From positions 1-41,494 of the forward strand of contig JAJDNL010000211.1 in NCBI GenBank assembly GCA_022340745.1: 41,494 nt of DNA, written 5' to 3'. The notes under the pieces are model-generated. The model saw only the letters and a program-made list of their open reading frames with translations. It did no database searches and was not told the origin of the DNA. Each line of letters begins with the position of its first letter. The stretch's first letter is position 1. Source of the DNA: Deltaproteobacteria bacterium. GTDB lineage: Bacteria > Desulfobacterota > Syntrophobacteria > BM002. Positions 1-9,581 of the stretch are shown one piece after another. The translations under genes and the position numbers were made by a program.

Positions 1-94
1 ACATCTCATATCTCAAATTCGCATTTCGCAATTCGCAATTCGCAATTTCTACCCTATGCCCTATGCCTTCTTAAATCTACAATCTCAAATCTCA
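1..94. repeat. Word-like short repeat array at the 3' end of cytochrome b
   Basis: The segment is made of repeated short words: ATTCGCA/AATTCGC units (about 17-47), CCCTATG twice (about 52-65), and AATCTACAATCTCAAATCTCA (from about 74). The last TCA (92-94) is the reverse complement of the cytochrome b stop codon, so the array touches the gene end exactly. The words resemble those at 38580-38693 and 39674-39800. No coding potential is seen. Confidence 0.6.
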
Positions 95-1483
95 TACTTT
101 CCACGGCCACATTAGTGCCATGCCCTCGCCACGGAACCAAACACTGATAATGGTCAGGATAATGAAGGCAAAGAGCACAAGAACAAAAAGCGCTTGAACG
201 GCTTCATTGTTCGTAGCGTTGTATTTTCTCTTCATCAGAGCATAAAACCCGCCGAGTGCAGCCAAGATGATAGCGACTGGCAAGAGCCCGCTGCTGACAA
301 CAGGTGGGATGCCAGGAAACCAGGCGGCAAAATCGAAAAACAATTCGTCGGCCACTACCAAGAGCGGTGTAAAGACAATGGCGACAACCGCAGCAACTAT
401 GGCCATCCGACGTCCCAGGTTCGAAACGAACCACACTCCGGCGGTGTTGTCATCATAGGGGATGTAGGGCAGAAGAATTAAAATCCCAGCAATAATGAAT
501 GGCATCATCACAACGGCGAACAAGGGGTGGATATGAAGCAACAGCTCCTGAAAGCCGGCAAAGTACCAAGGTGCCTTGGTAGGATTGGGACTGAGACCCG
601 GATTGGCCTCGGCTCCAAGAGGCGCATCATAGACTAAGGACAGTAACATGATGAAAGCGATGAGCACCGCAGCAACAACCAGTTCCCGTAAAATCAAATT
701 CGGAATGGTGGGCACCATTTCGCCCTTGGTGCCAGGGTTCTCCTCTGGCGTGCGGGGCACTACCAACCCACCTGATTTGCGCACCCGCCAGAAGTGAAAG
801 GGCATGAGAAGAAGGAGGCAGGCGGGAATGATGGCAGTGTGGATAGCGAAAAAATTGGTCAGGGTCGCCGGTCCCAAATCAGTGCCACCGAGAATAATTT
901 GTTTAAGTCCCTCACCTATTACAGGAATGTATTCCAGCATACCCGTACAGATGGTAACGGCCCAGAATGCCAGCTGGTCCCAGGGCAACAGGTAGCCGGT
1001 GAAATTTGCCCCCAGGATCAAAACAAATATGGTCAGGCCGATGATCCAGTTGAATTGTCGTGGTGGGTGAAAAGCCCCAGTGAAAAATACTCGTAAGAAG
1101 TGAAGGAAAACAACAATCAGAATTATATTGGCGCTCCAGTGATGGATGTTCCTGATGAGCTGACCGAAAAAAACGTCGTTTTGCAGGTGAAGGATGGATT
1201 CGTAAGCTCTGTCGGGAACCGGTTGATAGACAAATTTCTGCATTATGCCAGTGGCGAACAGCAGACACACCAGAACCACGGCCATGCCGCCCAGCCCCCA
1301 GGTGAGAGAGAATCGCAGGGTTCGCTCCTGGACAACTTTAGGTCGGAAGTGCAAAACCAGAGTATTCAGCCAACCCAGGTAAGGCCGCCGCTCATCCTTT
1401 TCTTTGTATGTATGAGGAAAAATAGAATACCAGATTCGTTGGAAAAGATTGGGTAGGTCTGGCTTCACATTCTGAGAGGGCAT
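92..1483 (-). CDS. Cytochrome b subunit of a bc/b6f-type quinol oxidoreductase
   Basis: A 463-residue membrane protein that should carry two b hemes and the quinol sites of a bc-type complex. Candidate heme ligands are H114 and H128 (helix B) and H215 and H230 (helix D). The second pair is separated by 14 residues, as in cytochrome b6 rather than mitochondrial cytochrome b. An N-terminal b6-like part (about 50-240) is fused to a subunit-IV-like part (about 255-460). The Qo motif normally read PEWY is here KAPWYF (303-308), without the acidic residue. No Rieske gene lies upstream on the same strand in this window; partner genes may lie beyond the left edge. The start codon has only a weak ribosome site. 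The family assignment is firm; electron acceptor and quinone type are not determined. Confidence 0.93.
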   Translation of the reverse strand: MPSQNVKPDLPNLFQRIWYSIFPHTYKEKDERRPYLGWLNTLVLHFRPKVVQERTLRFSLTWGLGGMAVVLVCLLFATGIMQKFVYQPVPDRAYESILHLQNDVFFGQLIRNIHHWSANIILIVVFLHFLRVFFTGAFHPPRQFNWIIGLTIFVLILGANFTGYLLPWDQLAFWAVTICTGMLEYIPVIGEGLKQIILGGTDLGPATLTNFFAIHTAIIPACLLLLMPFHFWRVRKSGGLVVPRTPEENPGTKGEMVPTIPNLILRELVVAAVLIAFIMLLSLVYDAPLGAEANPGLSPNPTKAPWYFAGFQELLLHIHPLFAVVMMPFIIAGILILLPYIPYDDNTAGVWFVSNLGRRMAIVAAVVAIVFTPLLVVADELFFDFAAWFPGIPPVVSSGLLPVAIILAALGGFYALMKRKYNATNNEAVQALFVLVLFAFIILTIISVWFRGEGMALMWPWKV

Positions 1484-2056
1484 GATGAAGTCTTTCGGAG
1501 GTTCGTAGCAATTTCCACCTAAACAACTTCAAATATCCTAATACTATGTATCAGTCAATATCAAGGTGGTCGGAAGACCAGACTATAGGATTGGAATGAG
1601 GGAATGCTCAACCGGATTGTGAACTGCCAAATATTGGGGCAGTATCCTGAGGCTCGAGAGTACACATCTCTTGCCAAGATGTTTAGTTATACAAGTGTTA
1701 CGATATGATATGGCTATGTAAGCCAATCCACCTCAATGTCCAGTAAGCCGTTCAATCGATTAGCATTCAGACTAGTTTTGCACCCACGATAATGAGGCTG
1801 TTCTCTAATGTTAACTGGGCAGGAAGTGTGAAGCACTACCTATTAAGCAAACAGGCGCGGTGTCAGTCGTTTGACTTTAATGTGTTACTTTGTAGACTTC
1901 TTGGGAGGTAACCTAGTAGACTTATTCCAATAAAATAAGCTAGTTAAGTTGTACACTCGCAATATATAACTCCCCTTGGGGACGCCAAAGTTTCATTTTA
2001 GTACCCTACGTTATTGATAGTAGGGCATTTCTTTCTGATATTTTCATGCCGATCGC
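1484..2056. other. Gene-free stretch between cytochrome b and the aldo/keto reductase
   Basis: No convincing reading frame or RNA gene is seen. It holds a perfect 12-bp palindrome TCCCCTTGGGGA (1971-1982) and a 6-bp stem-loop (2004-2025). The cytochrome b promoter presumably lies in its left part, but I cannot place -35/-10 boxes with confidence. Confidence 0.4.
2004..2025 (-). terminator. Weak stem-loop downstream of the aldo/keto reductase gene
   Basis: CCCTAC (2004-2009) and GTAGGG (2020-2025) form a 6-bp stem with a 10-base loop, about 30 bases past the stop codon at 2057. No clear U-run follows on the minus strand, so it could be an RNA-end stabiliser or chance. Confidence 0.3.
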
Positions 2057-3113
<1,057 letters not shown>

Positions 3114-3197
3114 GAGACGAAAAAGAGAGTGATTGCCTGCAAGCGCTCACTTTCTGATGAATTAGTACCACACTGTGGCAATTAAGCAAATAATAAG

Positions 3198-3334
3198 TTG
3201 AAGCTTCCTACAGCAAACTGCAGGGAATCTTCGAAATGTAAGGAAGTGATTCCATTTTATTGCACTTCGCTCGCTTGCCCCGTCCGCCTCAGGCGGACTA
3301 CGGGGAATGCGCTCGCTGTAGCATTTTCAACATG
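3198..3334 (-). repeat. Element A, copy 1 (structured dispersed repeat)
   Basis: On the minus strand this shares with 34829-34966 and 37971-38147 the layout: GAAAATGCT-CAGCGAGCG edge, variable hairpin, conserved core (3230-3274, with CAATAAAATGGAAT and CTTCCTTACATTTCGAA), second variable hairpin, and an AGCTTCAA edge. Here the first hairpin is CCCC plus GTCCGCCTCAGGCGGAC (3282-3298). It fills most of the 409-bp gap between the reductase and flavoredoxin genes. An 8-bp stem, CATTTTCA/TGAAAATG (3322-3348), sits at one edge. Confidence 0.7.
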
Positions 3335-3467
3335 TCCGGCTGAAAATGAGGGGGAGATTGATCGGTGATGAGCACTCGTTTCAGATAAAGATTTTAGATA
3401 TTAGGCTGAAAGGTCTCAAGGTGTCAAGCGGGCATAGTCCTAAGGCGAGTTGCACAGCAGGGTTTGG

Positions 3468-4076
3468 TTATATTGCAGGTCTTTCCATCTCGAAGCAATC
3501 CCTGATGGTTGAGTACATATTGCCCCCCAACCTGCCGATGGCGTCCAAAGACCTGAAGTCTACTTCACCATTTTTAACAATGTCTGGATGAATATGAATG
3601 GTACAGACTCGGCCCAAGACCAGATTCCCGGCCCTTGGCTCCGAGCCGAAAGAAATGATCTGCTGAAGTTTGCACTCGAAATTCACCAGTGAGTCTGCAA
3701 CACAGGGAGGCCTAACAAGTGTCGATTGCTTTGCGGTAACTCCAGCCACATCAAACTCATTGACGTGAGACGGATATGATCCACTGGTACGATTCATTGT
3801 CTGGGCGAGACCGTGACTTACAATGTTTACTACGAATTCAGCAGTCTGTTTGATGTTTACCAGAGTGTCTTTCTCTATTGAATCTTCTTGCAGCAGTGGA
3901 GAGAAGCAGAGAATCGGCGGGTTAACACTTGCAACCGTGAAGAACGAAAACGGGGCTAGGTTTAGGTTACCCGAAATATCAACGCTTGAGACCCAAGCAA
4001 TTGGTCGAGGCAATACTGTGCCGATAAGAATCTTATAGATATCTTGGTTCGAGCTGCTTTCGGGACTTATTTCCAT
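3468..4076 (-). CDS. Flavoredoxin-like FMN-binding protein (flavin reductase-like domain)
   Basis: A 202-residue soluble protein of the flavin reductase-like split-barrel family, which binds FMN and acts as an electron carrier or NAD(P)H:flavin reductase. The signature block PRPIAWVSS (about 23-31), then NLAPFSFFTVASVNPPIL, the FVVNIV block and GRVCTIHI near residue 150 follow the family order. A strong AGGAGG lies ahead of the ATG. It is in the same direction as the cupin and FAD oxidoreductase genes, but about 90 bp separate it from the cupin gene. In anaerobic Desulfobacterota such proteins accompany diverse reductases; the partner here is unknown. Confidence 0.88.
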   Translation of the reverse strand: MEISPESSSNQDIYKILIGTVLPRPIAWVSSVDISGNLNLAPFSFFTVASVNPPILCFSPLLQEDSIEKDTLVNIKQTAEFVVNIVSHGLAQTMNRTSGSYPSHVNEFDVAGVTAKQSTLVRPPCVADSLVNFECKLQQIISFGSEPRAGNLVLGRVCTIHIHPDIVKNGEVDFRSLDAIGRLGGNMYSTIRDCFEMERPAI

Positions 4077-4168
4077 CTTTTGTTATCCTCCTGAAAGATG
4101 ACGGCCGACCTCAACCATACTCAGCAAGATGCTAACGTGGTTTGCTCCCCCCGGCGGATGAACCGACT

Positions 4169-4522
4169 CTAGGACTTTTTTCGCTTCAACCAGAAATCAA
4201 AGGACCGTCCAGGAATAAATATGTCGAGACCGATCGAGGGGACATCGAGCAGGTTCTTCACCACATGCGGTTCATTCCCTGGGATATAGGCAGCATCGCC
4301 CTCTTCAAGCATCTGCTCTCCGCTCCCATCAGTAACAATTGCCAGTTTACCTTTGAGAACGACCAGCACCTGCGCGTTCGGATGATCGTGCGTCGGCGAA
4401 GCATGATGTGGCGGCTTTATGAAGTGTTCGATGGAAATGTCTTTTTCATTGCAGAGACTCACACGCTTCCAGTCCTTTTCAGGCTCGTAACTGTCTGCGC
4501 TGCTGAAACGGACAACCTTCAT
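4169..4522 (-). CDS. Small single-domain cupin protein
   Basis: A 117-residue cupin. The first motif reads H39-H40-x4-H45-x-H47, with Q51 where the family often has Glu; the second motif contributes PGNEPH with H86. These residues could bind a divalent metal. A GDAAYIPG segment joins the strands as in Cupin_2 proteins. Such proteins may be sugar- or metabolite-binding regulators or small isomerases/dioxygenases, and no substrate can be assigned. It lies 73 bp downstream of the DAO-type oxidoreductase on the same strand, so co-transcription is plausible. Confidence 0.85.
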   Translation of the reverse strand: MKVVRFSSADSYEPEKDWKRVSLCNEKDISIEHFIKPPHHASPTHDHPNAQVLVVLKGKLAIVTDGSGEQMLEEGDAAYIPGNEPHVVKNLLDVPSIGLDIFIPGRSFDFWLKRKKS

Positions 4523-4595
4523 GGATCACACTCCTTTCGTCTCTAGCCTTATCCTCTGCTCAGCCATGGTAGGATGAATCCCCTTGCTCGACGGT

Positions 4596-6416
4596 CTATG
4601 GGGTGACGGTCCTGGCTGCTGCTGCAATGAGCGCAATGGCGTGCGCCCTGTCTTCAGGTGTTTGGATGCTTCCGGCGATGGCAACGTGGTTGCCGCTCCT
4701 GTCTTGATAAACAAAGAGTCCTCTACCATTTGTAAAACGTCGTGGGTCGGCAGATTCACCGGCGCCATGAATTATTTCTCCAGAACCATTAACCAGGACC
4801 ACCTCCTCAGGTCTTTTGCCCAGCACCATTTGCTGGAAAAGCATTTCTGCGTCTGCCTGAACAAAGCTCACCCCACCTGAACCACGTCCCATATTAGACC
4901 ACCCATTCGCTACGGCCAACAGTTCGCCATCCACTTTTCTGTCCAACTGACCCACCATAGCACAGTGGTCCGGGCTGCCCGGGCGTGCCTGAAGCCATTG
5001 CTGGAACATATCTGCATCACTGGTTTCTTTGCCGTCGGGAATCTCATGAGTTTTACGATAATGTGCTCTGGCAGCATCCACGATGCCTGGCCACAGCTCT
5101 TCCATCACTTCCAGCTCTCTTTGAAGCGCCTCCTGAGCGAATGCCTCTAGATCCGGGTCAAGCTCCCCTATCTCACTAAGAAACCCGAGGTTTTCCAGCC
5201 CGTAATCTCGAAAACCAAATTGCCCACCAACGCGGATATACATAGATTTTACCAGAGGCTCTCCATCATTCCCCCGCTTGATTGAACCGTCATCGTGATG
5301 TTCGTAGAAAAAATCCGGGGTAATTACGCATTTGGTAATGCCGCCAAGGTCACCTGCGGTTACTGATTTGATGGGGTTGCGGGGCGCTTTTTTCCCTTGC
5401 CAAAATTTCAGGCCGGGATCGATATTTTGGGTAACTCCGCAAATTCCCATCATGGGGATAGAATCACGCATTTGAGATCTTTCAAAGAGCTTCACCAGGT
5501 TGCCCGCCGCAAACACAAAGGTGCCACCCTCAGCCACTGCAGAACCATCCGCAGTTAGCAGCGCTTCGATGCTACCATCTGCGGCGAATCGTATGTCGAA
5601 AATTTCCGTCTCTGGATGGAACGTCACCTTGAAGTCCCTGCTCCTTACCATATAATTAAGGACAAGACGGGTCGCAATCTCAGCCTGAAACGCGCCACCA
5701 TCTTGAAGCAAACAGGTTCCTCCGGCCAATTCACCCTTCACCTCATCCAAGCCGTAATCGCCATCAGCCAGTTCTCTTATCTCATCATACTGCACCGGGC
5801 GCGAATTCAGACCATTCTCATTGCATATCTCAAGTCCTTCTGTCACATAACCCCGTGGTAGTTTACTATCCATAAACTTTAGAATACCCCCACCCTCGCT
5901 TTCATAACCGTAGGTAAAATTTGTCCTCAGCCTGAAGTCTGGTATGGGTCCATCTAACTCAGCCATCACTCCCTGCCAAAGCTGCATGCTGCGGGTACCA
6001 ATTTGGATCTGTCTTCCTAAGCGTGCTTCAAATTCTTCTCTTTCCACCCCCTGATCGGCGGCAATATATTGCAGCAGCCATTCCAGCCCTCGGTTGCCAA
6101 ATTCTTCTAAACGCTCTTCCAGTTGGGTATTGGCAGACCCCAGCATGCGACCGCCATCTGCAAAGGTCAAAAGCAGATTAAGACGGTGAATTTCATGCTC
6201 AAAATCATGCAGTGTTTCATCAGGTTGCAGATGGGCACCAATCTGCGCGCTTATTTGCAGGGCGGCTTGAGGATTCTTGTCAAAGAGGTGAATTTCTGAA
6301 ATCGCCAGACCGTGAGCTTCATAGAGCTTGCTCAGCCTATAGGCCGTCCACACTCCAACATTCCCTGCACCAACGATGTTAATAACCCTCGGGTAGTCAC
6401 TAGGAACTGTCTTCAT
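4596..6416 (-). CDS. FAD-dependent oxidoreductase, DAO-like, with extended C-terminus
   Basis: A 606-residue flavoprotein. The N-terminus has the dinucleotide-binding fold INIVGAGNVGVWTAYRLS with G16-x-G18-x2-G21, followed by an acidic strand end at LFDKN. A FAAGNLVKLF block and a C-terminal RPGSPDHCAMVGQ...VANGWSNMGRGSG region match the closing FAD motif of D-amino-acid oxidase/glycine oxidase-like proteins. It is longer than classic DAO enzymes (350-450 residues), with an insert at about 60-250 and a 60-residue tail. No signal peptide or membrane segment is seen. Substrate unknown. Neighbouring cupin and flavoredoxin genes on the same strand suggest a small redox operon. Confidence 0.75.
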   Translation of the reverse strand: MKTVPSDYPRVINIVGAGNVGVWTAYRLSKLYEAHGLAISEIHLFDKNPQAALQISAQIGAHLQPDETLHDFEHEIHRLNLLLTFADGGRMLGSANTQLEERLEEFGNRGLEWLLQYIAADQGVEREEFEARLGRQIQIGTRSMQLWQGVMAELDGPIPDFRLRTNFTYGYESEGGGILKFMDSKLPRGYVTEGLEICNENGLNSRPVQYDEIRELADGDYGLDEVKGELAGGTCLLQDGGAFQAEIATRLVLNYMVRSRDFKVTFHPETEIFDIRFAADGSIEALLTADGSAVAEGGTFVFAAGNLVKLFERSQMRDSIPMMGICGVTQNIDPGLKFWQGKKAPRNPIKSVTAGDLGGITKCVITPDFFYEHHDDGSIKRGNDGEPLVKSMYIRVGGQFGFRDYGLENLGFLSEIGELDPDLEAFAQEALQRELEVMEELWPGIVDAARAHYRKTHEIPDGKETSDADMFQQWLQARPGSPDHCAMVGQLDRKVDGELLAVANGWSNMGRGSGGVSFVQADAEMLFQQMVLGKRPEEVVLVNGSGEIIHGAGESADPRRFTNGRGLFVYQDRSGNHVAIAGSIQTPEDRAHAIALIAAAARTVTP

Positions 6417-6920
6417 AATTCTTTCTCCTTTACTGCCGATCTCAGTAACTTATCAATTAACCTTTCAACAGTAAAACAGAATATGAGTCATTGATGCTAC
6501 CTCCCGTGCCTCAGTCTTGAATGCACCAGAAGTGTTGGTAAGTGGGGTGTTAATTGGGGTGTTTTGATGGTAGGGAAAGTGACCTATGGAACATCATGCC
6601 GTCGTTTTTTGGACCTCTATTTACTTGACTGAAATCCTTGATTCCGGGAATTGTCTCAAAAACTGTCGTATTTGCCTTCCGGCACAAAAGCTTGTTGATT
6701 TCCGCCCTCGGTTGCGTGAGAACCGATGACTATTATTGCTTTTTTCTTTCATCTTGGAGGGCCTTCCACCTGGGTCTGTACAGAAATTGCCTTTTGATAT
6801 ATCATCGCCCCAGTTTCTCGTGCCGCTTCCCGTCACCATCTGTGACGGTTTTCTGCATTTTGTTTATACTGGAACAGTGGGATTGTTTGTGGTTATTGAA
6901 ACAGGCAGTGAGAGCAGTAT
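6417..6920. other. Divergent intergenic region, no gene recognised
   Basis: This 504-bp region separates divergent genes and should hold both promoters. It shows a partly repeated GGGGTGTT (about 6546-6566) and an AT-rich TTTATACT (about 6860) ahead of the rightward gene that could be a -10 region. I see no convincing protein or RNA gene. Confidence 0.4.
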
Positions 6921-7937
6921 ATGGTTACCAAAAAGAAAGTTATAGAAAATGAATTAATGAAAGAAATCATTTCCATACGTGTGGATACCCTATGGAAAAT
7001 GCTGAGCCGAAAAAAGGACGGTTTTTTCCCTGAACCACATGAAGAGGGAGCCACTGGCAGATTCGACAACAAAGGGGCCATATTTATTCCAGGTGGGTTG
7101 ATCTATCAAGATGTAGACGAGATCCCCATAAGGTACGATAGTCATAGCGCTCTTACTCCTGAGGCCTTTCGGAAAAAAGTGCGCCAGGCCATGCAATATG
7201 ATAATGCCACCTTACTTTTTCCAGACGGTATCGCCACTGGTATCAACCTTGATAGCGGCTTCTTCTCAAGAGCTGCTAGACGGATTTATACATTAAAAAA
7301 AGCCGCATTTCGAAGAAAAAGAATAAGATCTCACAAGCATTTGAAGGTTACTTCGGATGATATTATACGCAGCCATTGCCCTACATATATGCCTCACCCC
7401 TATGGGGCGCGTACCCGCATAAGTACCTGTGCAGCTATTGCCTTAATTGATCCACCCCTATTTTTTGCGTACTGTGAAACCCAGTTGAACCTGTCCACAG
7501 ATCAATCTGAGAGTTTCGCGCGACGCCTTGATAAAGCTCAGGATCCAGTCAAAACAAACAATGGTACCATTCTTTATCAACCCCACGTCATCGTTTGTCA
7601 TGACACGCGATATAAAAAAAACAATCTAACGGGCTTAACCAGACTGCTGGGAATTGGCAAATTTGGGGAATTTGCAACGTTTTCTTTCGAACAAGTCAAT
7701 CAATCTCTTGTCCGCGAACTAAAACGTAAACATAAAACCTTTACATCTGAAGATATCTTCGCAGCATATGACGATATTCGCATATTGGGTATCTTGCGCA
7801 TTTATGCGCCGACCAAAGCAGGAAGAAGAGCACAGAAGTATTCTATTCATGTTGTGGCCCCAACAAAAGATCTGGGCTTAAAACTTGATCAACTCGAGCA
7901 AGATGCCCGAAAAAGATATCATTTTAGAGTTGATTAA
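6921..7937 (+). CDS. Uncharacterised protein, possible diverged diadenylate cyclase (DAC/DisA_N) domain
   Basis: A 338-residue soluble protein that I cannot assign firmly. Two blocks resemble the active site of diadenylate cyclases, which make c-di-AMP from two ATP: LLFPDGIATGI (98-108), like the DGA motif, and YGARTRISTCAAIAL (161-175), like GTRHRAAIGIS with the His replaced by Thr, followed by FFAYCETQ where DAC proteins have VVSEETG. About 55 basic residues sit between the blocks, far more than in CdaA or DisA. The C-terminal 140 residues match nothing I recognise. It stands alone on the plus strand with no clear operon partner. If the DAC reading is right, activity may be altered; it could equally be an unrelated fold. 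Confidence 0.4.
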   Translation: MVTKKKVIENELMKEIISIRVDTLWKMLSRKKDGFFPEPHEEGATGRFDNKGAIFIPGGLIYQDVDEIPIRYDSHSALTPEAFRKKVRQAMQYDNATLLFPDGIATGINLDSGFFSRAARRIYTLKKAAFRRKRIRSHKHLKVTSDDIIRSHCPTYMPHPYGARTRISTCAAIALIDPPLFFAYCETQLNLSTDQSESFARRLDKAQDPVKTNNGTILYQPHVIVCHDTRYKKNNLTGLTRLLGIGKFGEFATFSFEQVNQSLVRELKRKHKTFTSEDIFAAYDDIRILGILRIYAPTKAGRRAQKYSIHVVAPTKDLGLKLDQLEQDARKRYHFRVD

Positions 7938-8242
7938 AATTGGTCTTGGGGTCTGACCAAAGCATCTCCCGGAAGGTAATGCCGGTTTGCGCACGCCATT
8001 TTTGATACCCCTGCCTCTCACAACAAATGACAGCGGCGCGTAGTGACCTGACGACGGCGTATTTCTGACCGGCATTATTGCTGCACTGTTGGCTTAGAAC
8101 CAGCAGTCAGCCAGTAGCAGGCAGCTCGCAGAAAAACACGAAGCGCTAGGCACTATTTTCCAATCATTTTAGTGCCTAGTGTTTAGTGGCACGGCTGCCA
8201 GCTGTCCGCTGCAATCTGGCTGCTGAGAATGGGGGGATAATC
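7938..8242. repeat. Intergenic hairpin-rich region before the cysteine ligase gene
   Basis: Two inverted repeats occur. TAATGCCGGT (7977-7986) pairs with ACCGGCATTA (8068-8077), with an additional ACGCC/GGCGT pair inside, giving a 100-bp imperfect palindrome. CTAGGCACTA (8146-8155) pairs perfectly with TAGTGCCTAG (8170-8179). Word-like text (CAGTCAGCCAGTAGCAGGCAG) surrounds them. No coding capacity is evident. Confidence 0.5.
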
Positions 8243-9439
8243 ATGCGGTTGCGGAACAGCCTTACCGGAAAAAAGGAAGTCTTCACGGCGCGGGGCAACC
8301 ACGTCTCCATGTATGTATGTGGTGTCACCCCCTATGACATCACTCATCTCGGGCACGCCTTCACGTACACTCATTTCGACGTCCTGGTACGCTACTTGCG
8401 TTATCGAGGTTACGGGGTAACATATGTTCAAAACCTCACCGACATCGATGATGATATTCTCAGGAAGGCAAAAGAACTGGGACAAGACTGGCGAGCACTC
8501 GGGGAGAAAAACGGAGACCGTTTCCTCAGGGACATGAAATGGCTGGGCAACCTGCAACCCGACCTCTACCCGCGGGCCACCGACGTTATGCCAGATATTA
8601 TCAACCTCACAAAGGATTTACTTGAAAAGGGCTGGGCCTATGAAAATAACGGCAGCGTCTACTTCAAGGTGTACTCCTACAAAGATTTCGGTCGGCTCAG
8701 CAAGCTCCCCGAAGATCAGTGGCTGATTATAGCGAATGAGCGGGGCAACCACCCGAAAGACCCCAACAAGCGGAACCCCATCGATTTCGTTCTCTGGCAG
8801 GCTGCAAAAGAGGGGGAACCTTCCTGGCCTTCCCCGTGGGGGCTGGGGCGGCCGGGCTGGCATGTCGAATGCAGCGTCATGTGCATGAAGTTTCTCGGCA
8901 GGACCGTCGATATCAAGGGTGGGGGTCGAGACCTGATCTTTCCACATCATGAATGCTCTCTTGCTCAGTGCGAGTGCGTCACCGGCCAGACCTTGGCGCG
9001 CTACTGGATACACACCGGCATGGTCAGGTACAGGGGCGAAAAAATGAGCAAGTCTCTGGGCAACATGGTTTTTGTCAAAGACCTCAAGGGACTTGGTACC
9101 AACGCAACGCGCCTCTGCCTGCTCAATCATCACTATGGCCGGACCTGGGAGTTTGACGAGGCTGTGAAAAAGAAGGCCTCTGAGCAGGCAGAATTCTTCC
9201 AGGAGGTCTGGCGTCGGCAGTCGGGTGACGGTAACCGTCTCACCATAGAGCCCTACGAGCAGAGTTTCCACGATGCCATGGCAGACGATCTGGACATACC
9301 CGCGGCCCTGAGCAGCCTGCAGCACCTGGCATCCGACATCCTCAGCGATAGCTCCCGGGACGTTTCCGACGCCAAAGGGCTGCTCAATCGTGCCTGCAGT
9401 ATTCTTGGACTGGAGATGCGCTATGGGGGCTGGAAATGA
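8243..9439 (+). CDS. Cysteine-activating ligase of the CysRS/MshC family
   Basis: A 398-residue class I synthetase-fold enzyme that activates cysteine with ATP. HLGH (35-38) is the HIGH motif and KMSKS is at 267-271. Zinc ligands C26, C210 (GWHVEC) and H235 (FPHHEC) are present. The fourth CysRS ligand, a Glu in HHENE, is replaced (HHECS), as in the mycothiol enzyme MshC. CGVTPYDITHLGHA, SPWGLGRPGWHVEC and AECVSG-like CECVTG also read like MshC, and the protein is about 60-80 residues shorter than CysRS, lacking a long C-terminal anticodon domain. It may therefore join cysteine to an amino-sugar or other acceptor rather than to tRNA. Start chosen at the ATG after GGGGGGA; an upstream in-frame ATG lies in repeat DNA. 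An OsmC-like gene follows. Confidence 0.85.
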   Translation: MRLRNSLTGKKEVFTARGNHVSMYVCGVTPYDITHLGHAFTYTHFDVLVRYLRYRGYGVTYVQNLTDIDDDILRKAKELGQDWRALGEKNGDRFLRDMKWLGNLQPDLYPRATDVMPDIINLTKDLLEKGWAYENNGSVYFKVYSYKDFGRLSKLPEDQWLIIANERGNHPKDPNKRNPIDFVLWQAAKEGEPSWPSPWGLGRPGWHVECSVMCMKFLGRTVDIKGGGRDLIFPHHECSLAQCECVTGQTLARYWIHTGMVRYRGEKMSKSLGNMVFVKDLKGLGTNATRLCLLNHHYGRTWEFDEAVKKKASEQAEFFQEVWRRQSGDGNRLTIEPYEQSFHDAMADDLDIPAALSSLQHLASDILSDSSRDVSDAKGLLNRACSILGLEMRYGGWK

Positions 9440-9581
9440 GCTCCCTTCCAGGATGGAGGATGTTCAGCTGGGTGAATATGGGGTGCAAATACTGTCAATA
9501 CCCTATATGCTCCCAATATTCCGCTTTACTTTTGCCAAACAGGGCTATACTGAGTTTCATTTAGAAATGAGGAGGTAAGAT

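Noticed and set aside
1484-2056. Structured RNA or tRNA in the first long gap
   Set aside because: No cloverleaf, T-loop sequence or known riboswitch core was found by reading; only short palindromes.
4142-4546. Plus-strand protein opposite the cupin gene
   Set aside because: It is a shadow of the minus-strand cupin, which has an intact metal motif and a plausible start.
6621-6839. Minus-strand small protein in the divergent gap
   Set aside because: Composition is low in hydrophobic residues and rich in Ser/Arg, with no ribosome site and no recognised family.
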